A DNA stretch of 64,000 nt from the NCBI RefSeq assembly GCF_905171765.1, contig NC_053392.1, positions 36,092,956 to 36,156,955 of the forward strand, given 5' to 3'. The notes beneath the pieces are model-generated. The model was not told where the DNA came from. It saw only the letters and a program-made list of their open reading frames with translations, and ran no database searches. Numbering within the stretch: position 1 is the first letter of the stretch; each line of letters opens with the position of its first letter. This document shows positions 33,635 through 45,217 of this stretch, piece by piece. A program made the position numbers and the translations under genes. Origin of the DNA: Bufo bufo. Lineage: Eukaryota > Chordata > Amphibia > Anura > Bufonidae.

Positions 33635-34611
33635 AGAAATGAGCGAATTTCTCCAAAATTCAATTTGGCCGGTTCGCTGAAACTTCAGAAAAAATTAGGT
33701 TCGATTCGAATTTATTTGTGGCGAATCGCGTAAAAAAAATGGCTATTTCCTGGCTGCAGAGAGTATTTATAGTGGTGTAAAACACTGTGCCTTGCGGTAA
33801 CATGCATAAAGGAGTCTGCCGTGGTAGTGAAACAATACTGTGAGTCAGTATGACAGGCGTCGCTCTTAGAATCACTGCACACCTCATTTATTTGAGCAGT
33901 TATGGGGCCAAAACTGACCAAATAACTCAAGTGTGAACTCAGCCTTACAGGTAAATGTTAGCGCCAGGTATAAAGAACCATGCAGAGGCTCAAGATCCTA
34001 CTATAGCATGAAAGAGCACACTCAATTTACACCAATTCACTGATTCCAAATAGATTTCTACAGAACCTGTTCTATTAAATGCTTATCCAAGTAGAGACCC
34101 CCGACAGAGTGGAGTGAGTGTCATCAGTATTGCTAAAGCCCAAAACAGAGATGACACGTGAATGGAATATTTGCATGTCTTCTGTGAAATGTACCCACTC
34201 CTGCTTTTTGCTACCAAATCATAAGCCAATTCAGTTGCAAAATAGGGACCATGTCATGCAGACCTAACAGGTGCTACATAGACAGGATCTATTGTGCGTC
34301 TCATTTATCCTTCCTTCTGACAGATCAGAAGAAGTGGCAAATAAATGATGATGTCAGCAAGGCCAAAAGGCAAAATAGCGTCCCAGTCATGAAGTGGGGA
34401 GGTTGGGAACAGCATGAGAAGTCCACAGAGTGGCCCTATGACATAGTGGTAAGGTAGAAGCAGCATGAGGAGACCACAGAGTGGCCCAATGACAGAGTCT
34501 GGAGGTGGAAGTAGCATCAGGAAGAGGCCACAGGGTGGCACAATGACAGTGTGGAGGTGGCAGCAGCAGCATCAGGAGACCTAAGTGGTGAGGTGGAAGC
34601 ATCAGGAGTAG
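33635..34611 (-). mobile_element. Non-autonomous hAT with 51-bp minisatellite, minus strand
   Basis: It is the inverted, diverged relative of the repeat inside the 2.2-kb array (for example 44800-45140 matches 33650-33960 in reverse: GTGCAGTGATTCTAAGAGCGACGCC, GGTCAGTTTTGGCCCC-type blocks). The left end reads AGAAATGAGCGAATTTCTCC, a hAT terminus. Minisatellite units lie at about 34400-34610. No transposase. Confidence 0.7.
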
Positions 34612-35190
34612 TGTTGATTGAGCATAAAAGTGCTCGGGTGCTCGAGCCGAACACATCAGGATGCTCGGGTGCTCTATCGAGCTTTAAACCAGGCACCTCC
34701 TGCTCTGAAGAGGGGAGGGTGCCTGATTCATAGGAAAAGGTCAGAAATTGATGGAAACACAACCAAAAAGGTTCGGGAACAGCATGGGGAGGATGTCTGC
34801 ATTCATCTTGGACTCCCAGGTCGCTGCTGGGAACAATGTTGTCCGAGTAATACGACACTTTTAAAGACTGACAATAATACGCACAAAACCGAAGATAAAA
34901 TCGACTTTACACGAAAAATTGTTAGGAAACATTCTTTCCTATATATTTACTTGTATATAAAGTGCAAGTGCTGCCAAAAATTACAAGGAAGAGGCACTCT
35001 GATACAACCTCTTTATCACATAATGGAGGGCCTCATTCACATTGTGGTACAATTACTCAGGTAGTGGGACTCCTACACTCATAAAGCCTATGCACTAAGT
35101 GAAAGAGCTGCCAAAAATTACAAGGAAACATCACTCTAATACACCCTTTATTACACATAAAGGAGGGCATCATACACACTCTTGAAAAAA
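34612..35190. mobile_element. Terminal part of another hAT family
   Basis: TAGTGTTGATTGAGCA at 34612 followed by GTGCTCGGGTGCTCGAGCCG and GATGCTCGGGTGCTC is a hAT-type end with repeated subterminal motifs. It probably forms the 3' end of the minus-strand transposase at 35969-38370. Two similar blocks (GCTGCCAAAAATTACAAGGA at about 34971 and 35109) indicate a local duplication. Confidence 0.6.
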
Positions 35191-35211
35191 TATGATTGAT
35201 GGCCTGCTGGT

Positions 35212-35765
35212 GACCCTCTAAAACATTAGGGGCGAGGGCCTGCTGCCAAGCTGACCATCGAAAACATTAGGGGTGAGGACCTGCTGCCGAGCTGACCATC
35301 TAAAACATTATAGGCGAGGCCCTGCTGGTGAGCTGACCCTCTAAAAAATTGTAGGTGAGGGCCTGCTGGTAAGCTGACCCTCTAAAAGATTATATGCGAG
35401 GGCCTGCAGGTGAGCTGACCCTAAATAATAGTGAAGGTAAGGGGGAGGTAAGCTGACTCTCTAAAATATTGTAGGTGAGGATTTGCTGGTGAGCTGACCC
35501 TCTAAAACATTATATGCAAGGGCCTGCAGGTGAGCTGACTCTAAAAAATATTGTAGATGAGGGCCTGCTGGTGAGCTGACCCTCTAAAACATTATATGCG
35601 GGGGCCTGCAGGTGAGCTGACCCTCTAAAACATTATATGCGAGGGCCTGCAGGTGAGCTGACCCTCTAAAACATTATATGTGAGGGCTTGTAGGTGAGCT
35701 GACCCTATAAAATATTATAGGTGAGGGCCTGCAGGTGAGTTGACCCTCTAAAAAATTATATAAGC
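35212..35765 (+). repeat. 41-bp minisatellite, ~13 copies
   Basis: The unit contains AAAACATTATATGCGAGGG, then CCTGCAGGTGAGCTGACCCTCT. The spacing between units is 41 bp where measured (35586, 35627). It lies downstream of the minus-strand hAT transposase stop, so it is in that element's 3' untranslated region. Confidence 0.9.
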
Positions 35766-35968
35766 ATGTTGATATAATGGAAGAGGAGGAGGAGAATGAG
35801 ATAAGGAAGATTCAATCATATACCCTTGTTTGTGGTGGAAGGGGTGCATGGGAATACAGTGTATTGAGTACATTATAAACAACACATTTAAAGTGCCTTT
35901 ATGTTCATCAGCGCAGCTTTACTCTGGTGGAGTGGAGAAGTCAGAAGCAATCCAGGCCTTGTTCATTT

Positions 35969-38370
35969 TTATAGAGTTAACCGGTCAGCATTTTCAGTTG
36001 ACAGGCGGGTACGCTTATCTGTTATAATGCCACCAGAAGCACTTAATACCCGCTCAGACAAAACGCTGGTGGCAGGGCAGGCCAGCACCTCCAAGGCATA
36101 GTGCGCCAGTTCGTGCCACGTGTCCAGCTTGGACACCCAGTAGTTGTAAGGCACTGAGAGATCATTGAGGACGCTGACATGGTTTGCTATGTACTCCTTC
36201 ACCATCTTCCAAAATTTTTCCCTTCTTGTGACAGTAGGCCGTGCATCAGGGTAAGGGTGCTGGCGGGGTGTCATGAAACTGTCCCAGGCTTTGGAGAGTG
36301 TTGCCTTGCTTCTGTTGGAACTGCTGTGTGTTCCCCTTGTCTCCCCTCCTCGGTTACCAAGGAACTACGGACTCTGCCACCAGCGTTGTCAGATCGAAAT
36401 TTGTGGAGCAATTTTTCAACAAGGACCTTCTGGTATTGCACCGTTTTGCTTGTCCTCTCCACCAGAGGAATGAGAGATGAGAAGTTCTCTTTGTAGGGGG
36501 GATCGAGAAGGGTGAACACCCAGTAATCCGTGTTGTCTAAAATGCATATAACGCGCGGGTCGCGGGGAAGGCAACCTAACATGAAGTCAGCCATGTATGC
36601 CAGAGTACCAACAGGCAAGACTTCGCTGTCATTATCAGGAGGATGACTCTCAATCTACTCATCATCTTCCTCCTCTTCTGCCCACCCACGCTGAACAGAT
36701 GGAATTAAACATCCATGGGTACTACTTTCTGTAGCGGAGGCAACCATCTCCTGCTCCTCCTCTTCATCCAATTTGCGCTGAGAAGACGAACTGAGGGTGG
36801 TCTGGCTATCACCCTGTGTAATGTCTTCTTCCCCCATTTCCACCTCTTCCACATGCAAAGCGTCGTCCTTAATTGTGAGCAGCGAGCGTTTGAGTAGACA
36901 CAGAAGTGGGATGGTTACGCTGATAATAGCGTTATCGCCGCTCACATCTGTGTTGATTCCTCAAAGTTTCTTAAAACCTCACAGAGGTCAGACATTCATG
37001 CCCACTCCTTGCTTGTGAAGAGCGGAAGCTGACTGGAAAGGCGACGACCATGTTGCAGCTGGTATATCACTACTGCCCTCTGCTGCTCACAAAGCCTGGC
37101 CAACATGTGGAACGTGGAGTTCCAGCACATGTTCACATCACACAACAGCTGGTGAGCTGGCAATTTCAAGTGCTGCTGACGATGACTTGCGGAAATTTGT
37201 ACACACGAGGCACACCTTCACCAGTAACTCAGGCAAATTGGGGTCGGTTTTGAGAAACCGCTGAACCACTAAGTTTACGATGTGGGCTAGGCATGGGATG
37301 TGTGTGAGCATGCCGTGCTCTAAAGCCGCCACCAAGTTACGGCCATTATCAGACACAACCATGCCTGGTTGTAGGTTGAGTGGAGAGAGCCACAGCTCAG
37401 TCTGGTCCCTTATAACCTGCCACAGCTCTGCGGAGGTGTGCTGTTTGTCCCCTAAACATATCAGCTTGAGCACGGCCTGTTGATGCTTACCAACTGCAGT
37501 GCTACACTGCTTCCAGCTACCGGCTGATGGCTGACTGGTGCTGCACGCGGATAATTCGGAGGTGGAAGTGGAGGAGGAGGTGGAGGAGGAGAAGTGGGTT
37601 TTGGAGCCACTAACGTAGGTGCTGGCGGAAACCCTGATCGACGTAGGGCCTGCAATCCTCGGCGTTGGTTGCACCTGTGCCATCCCAGGTTATGACTCGC
37701 ACCCGGCTTCTACAACGTTCACCCAGTGTGCCGTCAGGGAAATGTAACGTCCCTGGCCGAATGCACTTGTCCATGTGTCCGAGGTTAAGTGGACCTTCCC
37801 ATTAACACGTGTGATGTTTCGGGACACATGTTGGTGTAAGGCGGGCATGACACACCATGAAAAATAGTGGCGGCTGGGGACAGAGTAACGCAGAACAGCC
37901 GCCGACATCAGGCTGCAGAAGGACTTAGTGTCCAAAAGCCTAAATGGCAACATTTCCAGGGCCAGTAATTTTGAAAGGCTGGGTATTTGTGCTTGCGTTC
38001 AAATGCCTGGGGTAAGGACATTTTGACGCTGCGCTGGGACAGGGAAGTAGATGTGGTCGCTGATGGTGCTTGCAAAGGTCCAGGTGCAGGGTGGGAGGCA
38101 TCCGGGCCTGCGCCTACGAAAGTGGATTTGCCAGCACGTAACAGAGGGGAAGAGGAGGCAGTGGTGTGACCCGCTGTCACAGATTGTGGACCCAGGCGTT
38201 CGTCCCACTTATTATGGTGCTTGGATGCCATGTGGCGGATCATGCTGGTGATGGTGAGGTTGCTAGTGTTCACGCCCCGGCTCATTTTGGTACGGAACAG
38301 GTTGAAAACTGCTATTCTTTTGTCGTCCGCACTTTCCTCAAAAAAGCGCTATACTGTGGAACACCTACCC
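35969..38370 (-). pseudogene. hAT (ZBED-like) transposase, nearly full length but broken
   Basis: On the minus strand from 38370: a BED-finger region (FFEESADDKRIAVFNLFRTK, then TSMIRHMASKHH) in which both Cys of the expected CxxC are Phe and the upstream Trp codon is TAG; an internal Ser/Thr linker; LTSDTWTSAFGQGRY (first Asp, about 37790-37750); a Ser/Thr-rich linker; ICLGDKQHTSAELWQ; VVSDNGRNL (second Asp, about 37360); HIPCLAHIVNLVVQ (about 37300); an acidic region near 36660-36890; PLVERTSKTVQYQKVLVEKL near 36460; and the C-terminal block ATSVLSERVLSASGGIITDK (about 36090-36020) with its conserved Glu. Stops and frameshifts near 37953, 37683, 37138, 36945 and 36618. It is inactive; family fold and block order are clear. 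Confidence 0.85.
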
Positions 38371-38489
38371 CTTGGCAAGGGAGATTTCTGCAAGGGGGTG
38401 CTCCATGGAACATTGCCAATCACCTCTAGGAATGCCGAGGTCTCTAGGAGAAAATATCTAGTGTTTTTGATAATGGGTGTCAGGATTTG

Positions 38490-38830
38490 ATCAAGGTAAA
38501 CTGCCATCTTGTTCATTTGTTTTATTTTTTTCATTTTTTTTCAGTGTTATTTCTATTTATTTCATCACTTTTTTCATTCTGTCATTTCCTATTATTTTAG
38601 TATTTCTATTTTAATTTAATTTTTATTTATTATCATTTTCTTTTCACAATTTTTTCATTTTTCTATTTTTCCATCTCTTTTATTTCTCACGTTCTGTCAT
38701 CTCATTCTGTTAGTCTTTTTCAATCTCCTTTTACTCCTTCCCCTTATTTTTCATTTTTTTCCTGTCTTATTCTATCTTCTATCATCCTTTTTCCTTCCCT
38801 ACATCTCTAGTCTCTCATTCATATGCGCCT
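38490..38830. repeat. T-rich low-complexity tract
   Basis: Long runs of T and C with TTTCATT-type motifs; no gene. This region separates the hAT copy from a PLE-like terminal repeat. Confidence 0.8.
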
Positions 38831-39740
38831 CAGTATGATCATGCTCTTTGCCATTCTATATCTCAATTTACATATCACCCGTATACCCAGTGCTTATGCG
38901 TTCCATAGTACTAATCCTAGCTGGAGGCTTGACACGCATGACCACGCGCACGCGCAATCCTCCCAGCGCTGGTGCGTTTTCGCAACATTTACTCTAAGAG
39001 ATTTGACACGCACTCCGATGCGCACCCGCATTTAGGATAGGCGCGCACTTTTTAAACAGACGATGCTCCTCCTCACAAGCGGCTTGTTTTCCCTGCAGTG
39101 TAGATGCACGCTTTTCTTTTAAGCACTGACTATTTAAACCTTACCTACATTCTTCCCACAGCGGCACCAGGTATCCCCTTACAGGATATTATTCTGTGTT
39201 TACTTTTTTCACCTCATGCTCATATATACTGTCATATATATCATAGTCCTTATAGCTCTTTAACATGTAACTTAATGCAGTACCATCGATACTTACCTTG
39301 GGACCTCACTACTATCAATACTCACCCTGTGCCCTACGTTCATTTCCCGGCTCCGATCTCATTGTAGGTGCGGGTCCCAGCGGTGGGACCCGCACATATC
39401 AGACAATGGGGGCATATCCTAGCGATATGCCCCTATTGTCTAAGATTGGAAAAACCCCTTTAAGTCATGTGACTATTTGTTCTTATATGAAGCTGACCAC
39501 TCCCATTTTGTATTCTGCTAAATCATGTTACCTATGCTATTTCTCTATTCTGTTATAGTTTGATAAAGGCCTAAATGGGCCAAAACTTAACACCAGCCGC
39601 AAATTGAATATTAACAAAAAAACACGAATGATTCAAAAGCTACGATTATCGTGATATTTCTAGAGTTTATCTTTACATTGTTCGAGGGGGCGGGAACCCG
39701 ACTCCTAGAAATTCATACAGTATACCAACAGCAGTGTGCG
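38831..39740 (+). mobile_element. Putative PLE terminal repeat with a small inserted hairpin repeat
   Basis: A GC-rich part with CACGCGCACGCGC (38942) is followed by AT-rich DNA and by TTGATAAAGGCCTAAATGGG and CCAAAACTTAACACC (39560-39595), similar to the GGC...GCC-GAAAC block of PLE ends. Bases 39360-39462 look like a separate short repeat with two hairpins. Class assignment is tentative. Confidence 0.4.
39368..39395. repeat. Perfect 12-bp-arm hairpin
   Basis: GTGCGGGTCCCA pairs with TGGGACCCGCAC around GCGG. A second hairpin (GGGGCATATC / GATATGCCCC) follows at about 39412-39435, so this looks like a compact structured repeat. Confidence 0.9.
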
Positions 39741-39884
39741 ACTTAGCAATTTTTCAACTAATACAATAAAAAATGAAAAATTCTAACATTTCAGCAGTAA
39801 ACTTTCAAGTCTATTTCAAAAGATGATAGTCATGGTCCCAAGGTGGTTTGGTAGCCTAGTCAACTATATACTTCCAAAAATTGA
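39741..39884. other. Unassigned spacer
   Basis: Short AT-rich stretch without recognisable features. Confidence 0.4.
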
Positions 39885-40089
39885 CCTGAGCAATTCGATT
39901 CGAATTTCAGGAAAAATTTGATTCACAATGAATGCGAAATTCCACATACTTCGTGATAACGAATCACATTTTTCCTAAAATGGCTGCTGCACGTGTGAGG
40001 ACATGAAGAAAGGATGCCTGGGAAGGCGGGATCACCCAGGCTGACATGCATGCAGCCAATCAGCAGCCAGCCAGCCCTGTGATGTCACA

Positions 40090-40116
40090 GTGTTATAAAT
40101 ATGGCGGCCATCTTAG
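40090..40116 (+). promoter_or_regulatory. Putative hAT promoter with TATA and YY1-like sites
   Basis: TTATAAATA (40093-40101) overlaps ATGGCGGCCATCTTA (40101-40115), whose GCCATCTT core matches the YY1 site. The position just upstream of leader repeats and the transposase fits a promoter role. Function inferred. Confidence 0.45.
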
Positions 40117-40126
40117 ATTCAGACAT

Positions 40127-40455
40127 TTTCCAGCTTTCTGAGTGCAGGGACAGATGTGAAAAGGCGCTAGGGACCGCAATAGAAAAAACCTCATTGTGAA
40201 AAGAAAAACTGAAAAAACGATTTATAAGTGCAGAGAAAAGATAGGGAAGAATCACTTCACAGCATCTTAGTACAGTCTTAGTACAGTGAGAGACGTCAGA
40301 AGGCGCTAGGATGAGTGCTAGAAAAGCGATTTACAAGTGCAGAGAAAAGAATAGGGAGGAATCATTTCACAGCCTCTTAGTGCAGGGAGAGATGTCAGAA
40401 GGCGCTAGGGACAGTGCTAGAAAAGCGATTTACAAGTGCAGGAAAAGATTATTTG
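40127..40455 (+). repeat. hAT leader repeats, set 1 (3 copies)
   Basis: Copies share AGAAGGCGCTAGG, GCTAGAAAAGCGATTTA, CAAGTGCAG and GGAATCATTTCACAGC. The first copy carries an extra A-rich segment. Confidence 0.8.
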
Positions 40456-40547
40456 GGGATCCAAATAGCCATTATACAGCTCTGTCATTCCAGCAATTTG
40501 CTCTTGTTATTGGGGTGCAAGTGCTGTGTTGAAAAGCCTTTAGTGGC

Positions 40548-41000
40548 CTATTTTAGTACAAAAAGAAAAACATAAACTCACTTCAATGTTGCAGTTATTT
40601 GTGGCGAAAGCATTTAGTGGCCTATTTCAGTACAGGAAAAAAATATATACGCATTTCACTTTTGCAGTTATACGTGGTTATAACGTTTATTGGCCTATTT
40701 CAGTACAAAAAGAGAAATTTGCGCTAACAGCGCTAACAGCGTTTACTGGCCAATTTCAGTACAAAAAGAGAAATATATACGCAGTTCACTTTTGCAGTTA
40801 ATTGCACTAAAAGCATCTACTGGCCTATTTCTGTGCAAAAAGAGAAATATATACGCACTTCACTGCTGCAGTTATTTGTGGCGAAAGCGTTTAGTGGACT
40901 ATTTCAGTACAGAAAGAAAAATATACATGCACTTCACTGTTGCAGTTATTTGTAGTCTATTTCAGTACAAAAATATATATATTTGTCGCTTTTAGGGGTG
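40548..41000 (+). repeat. hAT leader repeats, set 2 (~74-bp unit, ~6 copies)
   Basis: The unit contains CCTATTTCAGTACAAAAAGA, then GAAATATATACGCACTTCAC and GCAGTTATTTGTGGCGAAAG. It ends about 40 bp before the transposase start at 41040. Confidence 0.85.
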
Positions 41001-41039
41001 TTTTAATTTGCTTTTAATTTATTTAGTTCAGCTAAAAGT

Positions 41040-43235
41040 ATGTCAGACAGAGGAGTGCCAGGCCATGCACAGGGGAGTGGCAGAGGCCTAAATGTTTCTG
41101 GCGCAGGCAGAGGTTGCAGCAGAGTAAGGGGGCGTGACAGCAGGGGTCGCAGCGAGAGGCCTGAGCTCCCGGTGTCATCTAGCAGTCATGTCTTGACCAG
41201 CAACCCAGCGGTTCTTGATTGGTTAACTAGATCATCCACTTCATCCCATCTGACATCATACCCCCCAGCCAACAGTCGGTGGGTTCGTCAGACACAACCC
41301 TTAGTTGGCACGGCCCGGGAGCAGGTCCTGTGCCCCCAAATGTCCTCAAACTGTCTCTGTCATTTGTTGTTTCCTCACCCACAGAAGTATTGTATACTGT
41401 GGGCTCAGCTCCACTATACAGCGAGGATGAGCAACTAGAGGGCAGTCAGCATCTACTGGCCAGCCATAATTTGGAGGAGACATCCACAGCTTCCTCCACT
41501 AGGCGGGCAAGTAGTTATGAGGAGAGTGGCATGGGAGGTGGTGTTGTGAGCGGTCAGGCTCCTAACCCAGAGACCGTTGAGGAGTACATGAGTGACGTGC
41601 AGACACTACTTGATGATGATGAAGCACTTGGGAGCCGGGTGCAGAAGGGGCTTCATCATCTTCAGGAGAAGAGGGTGGCAGCTTGCCCGTGAGGCAGCAG
41701 CTGAGCCAGCAAGGCAGTAGCATGGTTGGGAGTCAGCAGGGTGGCAGCAGTGGGAGGTCGGTAGCCAAACATGCCAGGGGTAGACCACCTGCTTTGCAGC
41801 ACACTACCTGCCAGGGAACTAGTGGTGCAGGAGTTCACGAAGGCAGCGGCAGTAGCAGTCAGTCAGTGCGGACTGTTGGGGGGGTAAATCACTTACTTGG
41901 CGTTGTGGCAGTTTTTTTGTTAAGCCGCCGGAGGAGGTTAACATGGCCATAGGTAGAATATGTGGGCAGAAGGTGAAGCGTGGCCAGGGTGCCAATGTTG
42001 GCACCACGGAACTGCGTCAACACATGCAGCATCACCATAAGGTGGCCTGGGAGAATCGTGGCTCCGATGTGGTGGTCCAGCCTGCCGAAGCAACCGCTGC
42101 ATCACCCAGTGGCATGCACCCGGATTCGAGCAGTCAATGCTCCACCACCTCAGCCAAAGGGAGCTGTCTGTCATTCCCATCTTCTGTTGGTCCAGTTTCT
42201 CCTGCTCCTAATCCTACTCCTCTTTAGTCATTCCGGCAGCAATTGATCACCGAAGCGATTGCCACTCATCCAACGGCGCAGAAGCTGAATGTACTCCTTG
42301 CCAAGTTGCTGGTGCTGCAGTCCCTCCCTTTCCAAGTGGTAGACTCTGCACCTTTCAGAGAACTGATGGCTTTTGCCGAGCCGAGGTGGAGAGTCCCAAG
42401 CCGTCATTTCTTTGTGAAAAAGGCAGTACCAGCCCTGCAAAAATATGTAGTACAGAAGGTGAGCCAGTCCTTGAGCCTCTCGGTGTCTGCCAAAGTGCTT
42501 GGCAGCGCCGATGTGTGGAGCTGTGACTACGGTCAGGAACAATATATGTCCTTTACGGCCCACTGGGTGAATGTTGTTCCTGCACAGCCACATCAGCAAC
42601 TTGGCCAGGTCACGCCACTTACGCCTCCACGTTGTCACGCCGTTGGTCCTGCAACTATGTCCGCCTCTGCCTCCTCATCCTCCACCATGTCCTTAGACTC
42701 CACTGCAGGGAAAAGTCACAGTGCCCCTCCAGCATACCACATGTGCAGGGCACGGCGGTTTCACGCTGTTCTGCACCTCGTTTGCCTGGATGAACAGAGT
42801 CACACAGGGGAGGAACTGCTACTTGTCCTCCATCAAAATTTTTTATCCTGGCTTTCTCCGCGACAACTCAATTTGGAACCATGGTGACCGACAATGGGAA
42901 GAACATGGTGTCGGTGCTGCTTCAAGGAGGGCTGAGCCATGCGCCCTGCATCGCACACTTGTGCAATCTGGTTGTCAAGCAGTTCCTGAAGTCTTCCACC
43001 CATGTGCAAGACATCCTAAAAATGGCCAGGAAACTTTGCATGCACTTCAGCCATTTGTACACCACAAAGCACACCCCCCTTGAGCTGCAGCGGCAGAACG
43101 GCATCCCCCAACATAGGCTGATATGCGATGTTTATACCCGTTGGAATTCCACCCTCCATATGTTGGACCGACTATACGAACAGAGAAACAGTAGAAATGG
43201 GTGTTTTTTCTACTCAGCTGACAGGAGAGGAGGAG
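41040..43235 (+). pseudogene. hAT (ZBED-like) transposase, copy G, 3' truncated
   Basis: It begins MSDRGVPGHAQGSGRGLNVS, a basic Gly-rich start right after the leader. The order is: an acidic linker with YMSDVQTLLDDDEALG (about 41585-41632); a BED finger near 41940-42040, of which ICGQKVKRG and ELRQHMQHHH remain; PSRHFFVKKAVPALQKYV (about 42400); the first catalytic Asp in GSADVWSCDYGQEQYM (about 42500-42550); HLVCLDEQSHTGEELL (about 42775); the second Asp in MVTDNGKNMVSVL (42881 on); APCIAHLCNLVVKQFLKS; and RLICDVYTRWNSTLHMLDRL (about 43120-43180). The sequence stops at 43235 in a Gypsy-derived unit, so the C-terminal dimerisation block is gone. Frame changes near 41438, 41692, 42227 and 42887. 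Confidence 0.85.
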
Positions 43236-43350
43236 CAGGGAGCTTAACCGTATCACGATTCGTGACCCATATCCGCTTCCTCTGATCCCGGACCTGTTTA
43301 ACCAGATTGTTGGGGCTAAAGTTTTTTCTAAGTTGGATTTAAGAGGCGCA
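43236..43350 (+). pseudogene. Gypsy RT fragment, array unit 1 (deleted form)
   Basis: It starts directly after the hAT junction with the reading [15 protein letters not shown] and reaches KLDLRGAY (RT motif A), where 179 bp present in units 2-4 are missing; the sequence then jumps to the CCACCCGCACTGATAATAG block. Confidence 0.88.
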
Positions 43351-43885
43351 TACCACCCGCACTGATAATAGCGACCCCGTCCAGAACCTTACCCTATATA
43401 AAAATGGCCCTTGTAAGCCCCTGACTTCCAGGTGATCACTATATAGATCTATGTGTTTTTGACTCATTATAAAAGTATATTATAAGTATATCGCACCCCT
43501 CTGTGTATCACACCTATCGATAGCACACCTATACCAGTCCTTAAAATTACTTTTGTGCCCCTATTAGCTAGCGTTTGGTGTCCCTAACAGCTGTCCCTGC
43601 TCCACACAGCAACCTCTCCCTACACTGGCAAAACACTGAATGTAAAATGGCAGCCAGGTTTATTTATAATTTAGGGGGTATGTCCATGTGCTGAAATGTC
43701 TCAATTGGCTGTCCTGTACCACCTGAAGGATGTGTAATGGGTAAAAGTTCTTCACAATGTAAAAGAATATGGCGGGCGCGAATATCTCCATATGTTCGTA
43801 TGTTCAGCGAATCGCGAACACGCAAAGTTCGCCGCAAAACGACCGCCGAGCGAACCGCAAGGCCATCTCTATTTGTGCCACTCGG

Positions 43886-44290
43886 TGGCCTCCTCATACT
43901 TCTGCCACCTCAAGACTTGGTCATTGTGCCACTCATTGGCCTTCTCCAGATGCAGCCAACACCAGACTCTGTCATTGTGCCACTCAGTGGCCTTCTCCTA
44001 AAGCTGCTGCTGCTGCCAACTCAAGACTCTGTCATTGTGCCACTCGGTGGCCTCCTCATACTGCTGCCAACTCCAGACTCAGTCATTATGCCACTTCGTG
44101 GCCTCTTTATACTGCCGCCACCTCCAGACTCTGTCATTGTGCCACTCAGTAGCCTCCTCATACTGCTTCCACCTCCAGACCCTTTCTTTGGGCCTCTCTG
44201 TGGTCTCCTCATGCTGCTTCCACCTCACCACTATGTTATAGGTTCACTCTGTGGACTTCTCATGCTGTTCCCACCCTCCCCCCTTCATGT
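43886..44290 (+). repeat. 51-bp minisatellite, array unit 1
   Basis: About eight copies of a unit with GACTCTGTCATTGTGCCACT and GGTGGCCTCCTCATACTGCT. Because 51 is a multiple of three, it stays open as 17-residue repeats (DSVIVPLGGLLILLPTP type) on the plus strand and also on the minus strand. Confidence 0.9.
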
Positions 44291-45217
44291 CTGGTCCACT
44301 ATTTTGCCTTTCGGCCTGGCTGACATGATCACTTATTTGACTTTTCTTCTGATCTGTCAGAAGGAATGAAAAATGAGACGCACAACGTATCCTGTCTGTG
44401 TAGCACCTGTAAGGCCTGTATGGTGTAATCAGAATCGGCTTATGATTTGGTAGCCAAAATCAGGTGTGGGTACAAAACACAGAAGACTTGCAAATATTAA
44501 ATTTACGTGTCATCTCTGTTTTAGATCCACATCTGTTTTTTTTTGCATTAGCAATACTGATGGATTATTTATCAAATGCTGAGTGAAGGCGGATGCTCCA
44601 CAGACAGGATCCGTTTTTTGTGGGTTATTGTTCTGACGGATCAGAAGAAGGGCAAATTAATCAGTGACATCAACACAAACTTATTGCTGACACCCTCTCC
44701 ACTCTGTCGGGGAACTCTACTTGTATAAGAGTTTAATAGAACAGGTTCTGTAGACATCTTTGTGGTATCATCTGACGAGGGTGCAAAAGGAGTGCGCTTC
44801 TTCTTGACACTAACATCAACCTATAAGGCTGAGTTGATACTTCAGTTATTTGGTCAGTTTTGGCCCCGTGTGTGCCCAAATAAGTGAAGTGTGCAGTGAT
44901 TCTAAGAGCGACGCCTGTCATCTACATGTCATACTGACTCAAAGTATTATTTCACTACCACAGCAGACTCCCTATGCATCTTACTGCAAGGCACAGTGTT
45001 CTACACCCCTGTAAAGGCTTTCTGCAGCCCGGAAATAGCAGTTTTTTTTTATGTAATTCACCGCAAATAAATTCAGATAGAAGCAAATCTGTTTGAAAAA
45101 TTCGGCCGAATCAAATTTTTTAGAAATTCACTCATCTCTAGCAGTTATCATCATCATTGGATAAACAATTTAAGTTATAGATGAAATTGTAAATTTTTGC
45201 ATTGTAAATGTTTTCTT

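Larger units (their letters stand above)
39885..43235 (+). mobile_element. hAT element copy G, 3' truncated
   Basis: A left terminus (about 39885: GAGCAATTCGATTCGAATTT), a promoter, two sets of leader repeats and most of a transposase, then an abrupt switch at 43235/43236 to the first unit of the 2.2-kb tandem array. The C-terminal coding part and right terminus are missing. Confidence 0.75.

Noticed and set aside
43737..44369. 210-residue Leu/Pro-rich open frame, repeated in all four array units, as a gene
   Set aside because: It is a 51-bp minisatellite read in one of several open frames; the period is a multiple of three, so frames stay open on both strands. No domain or start context.
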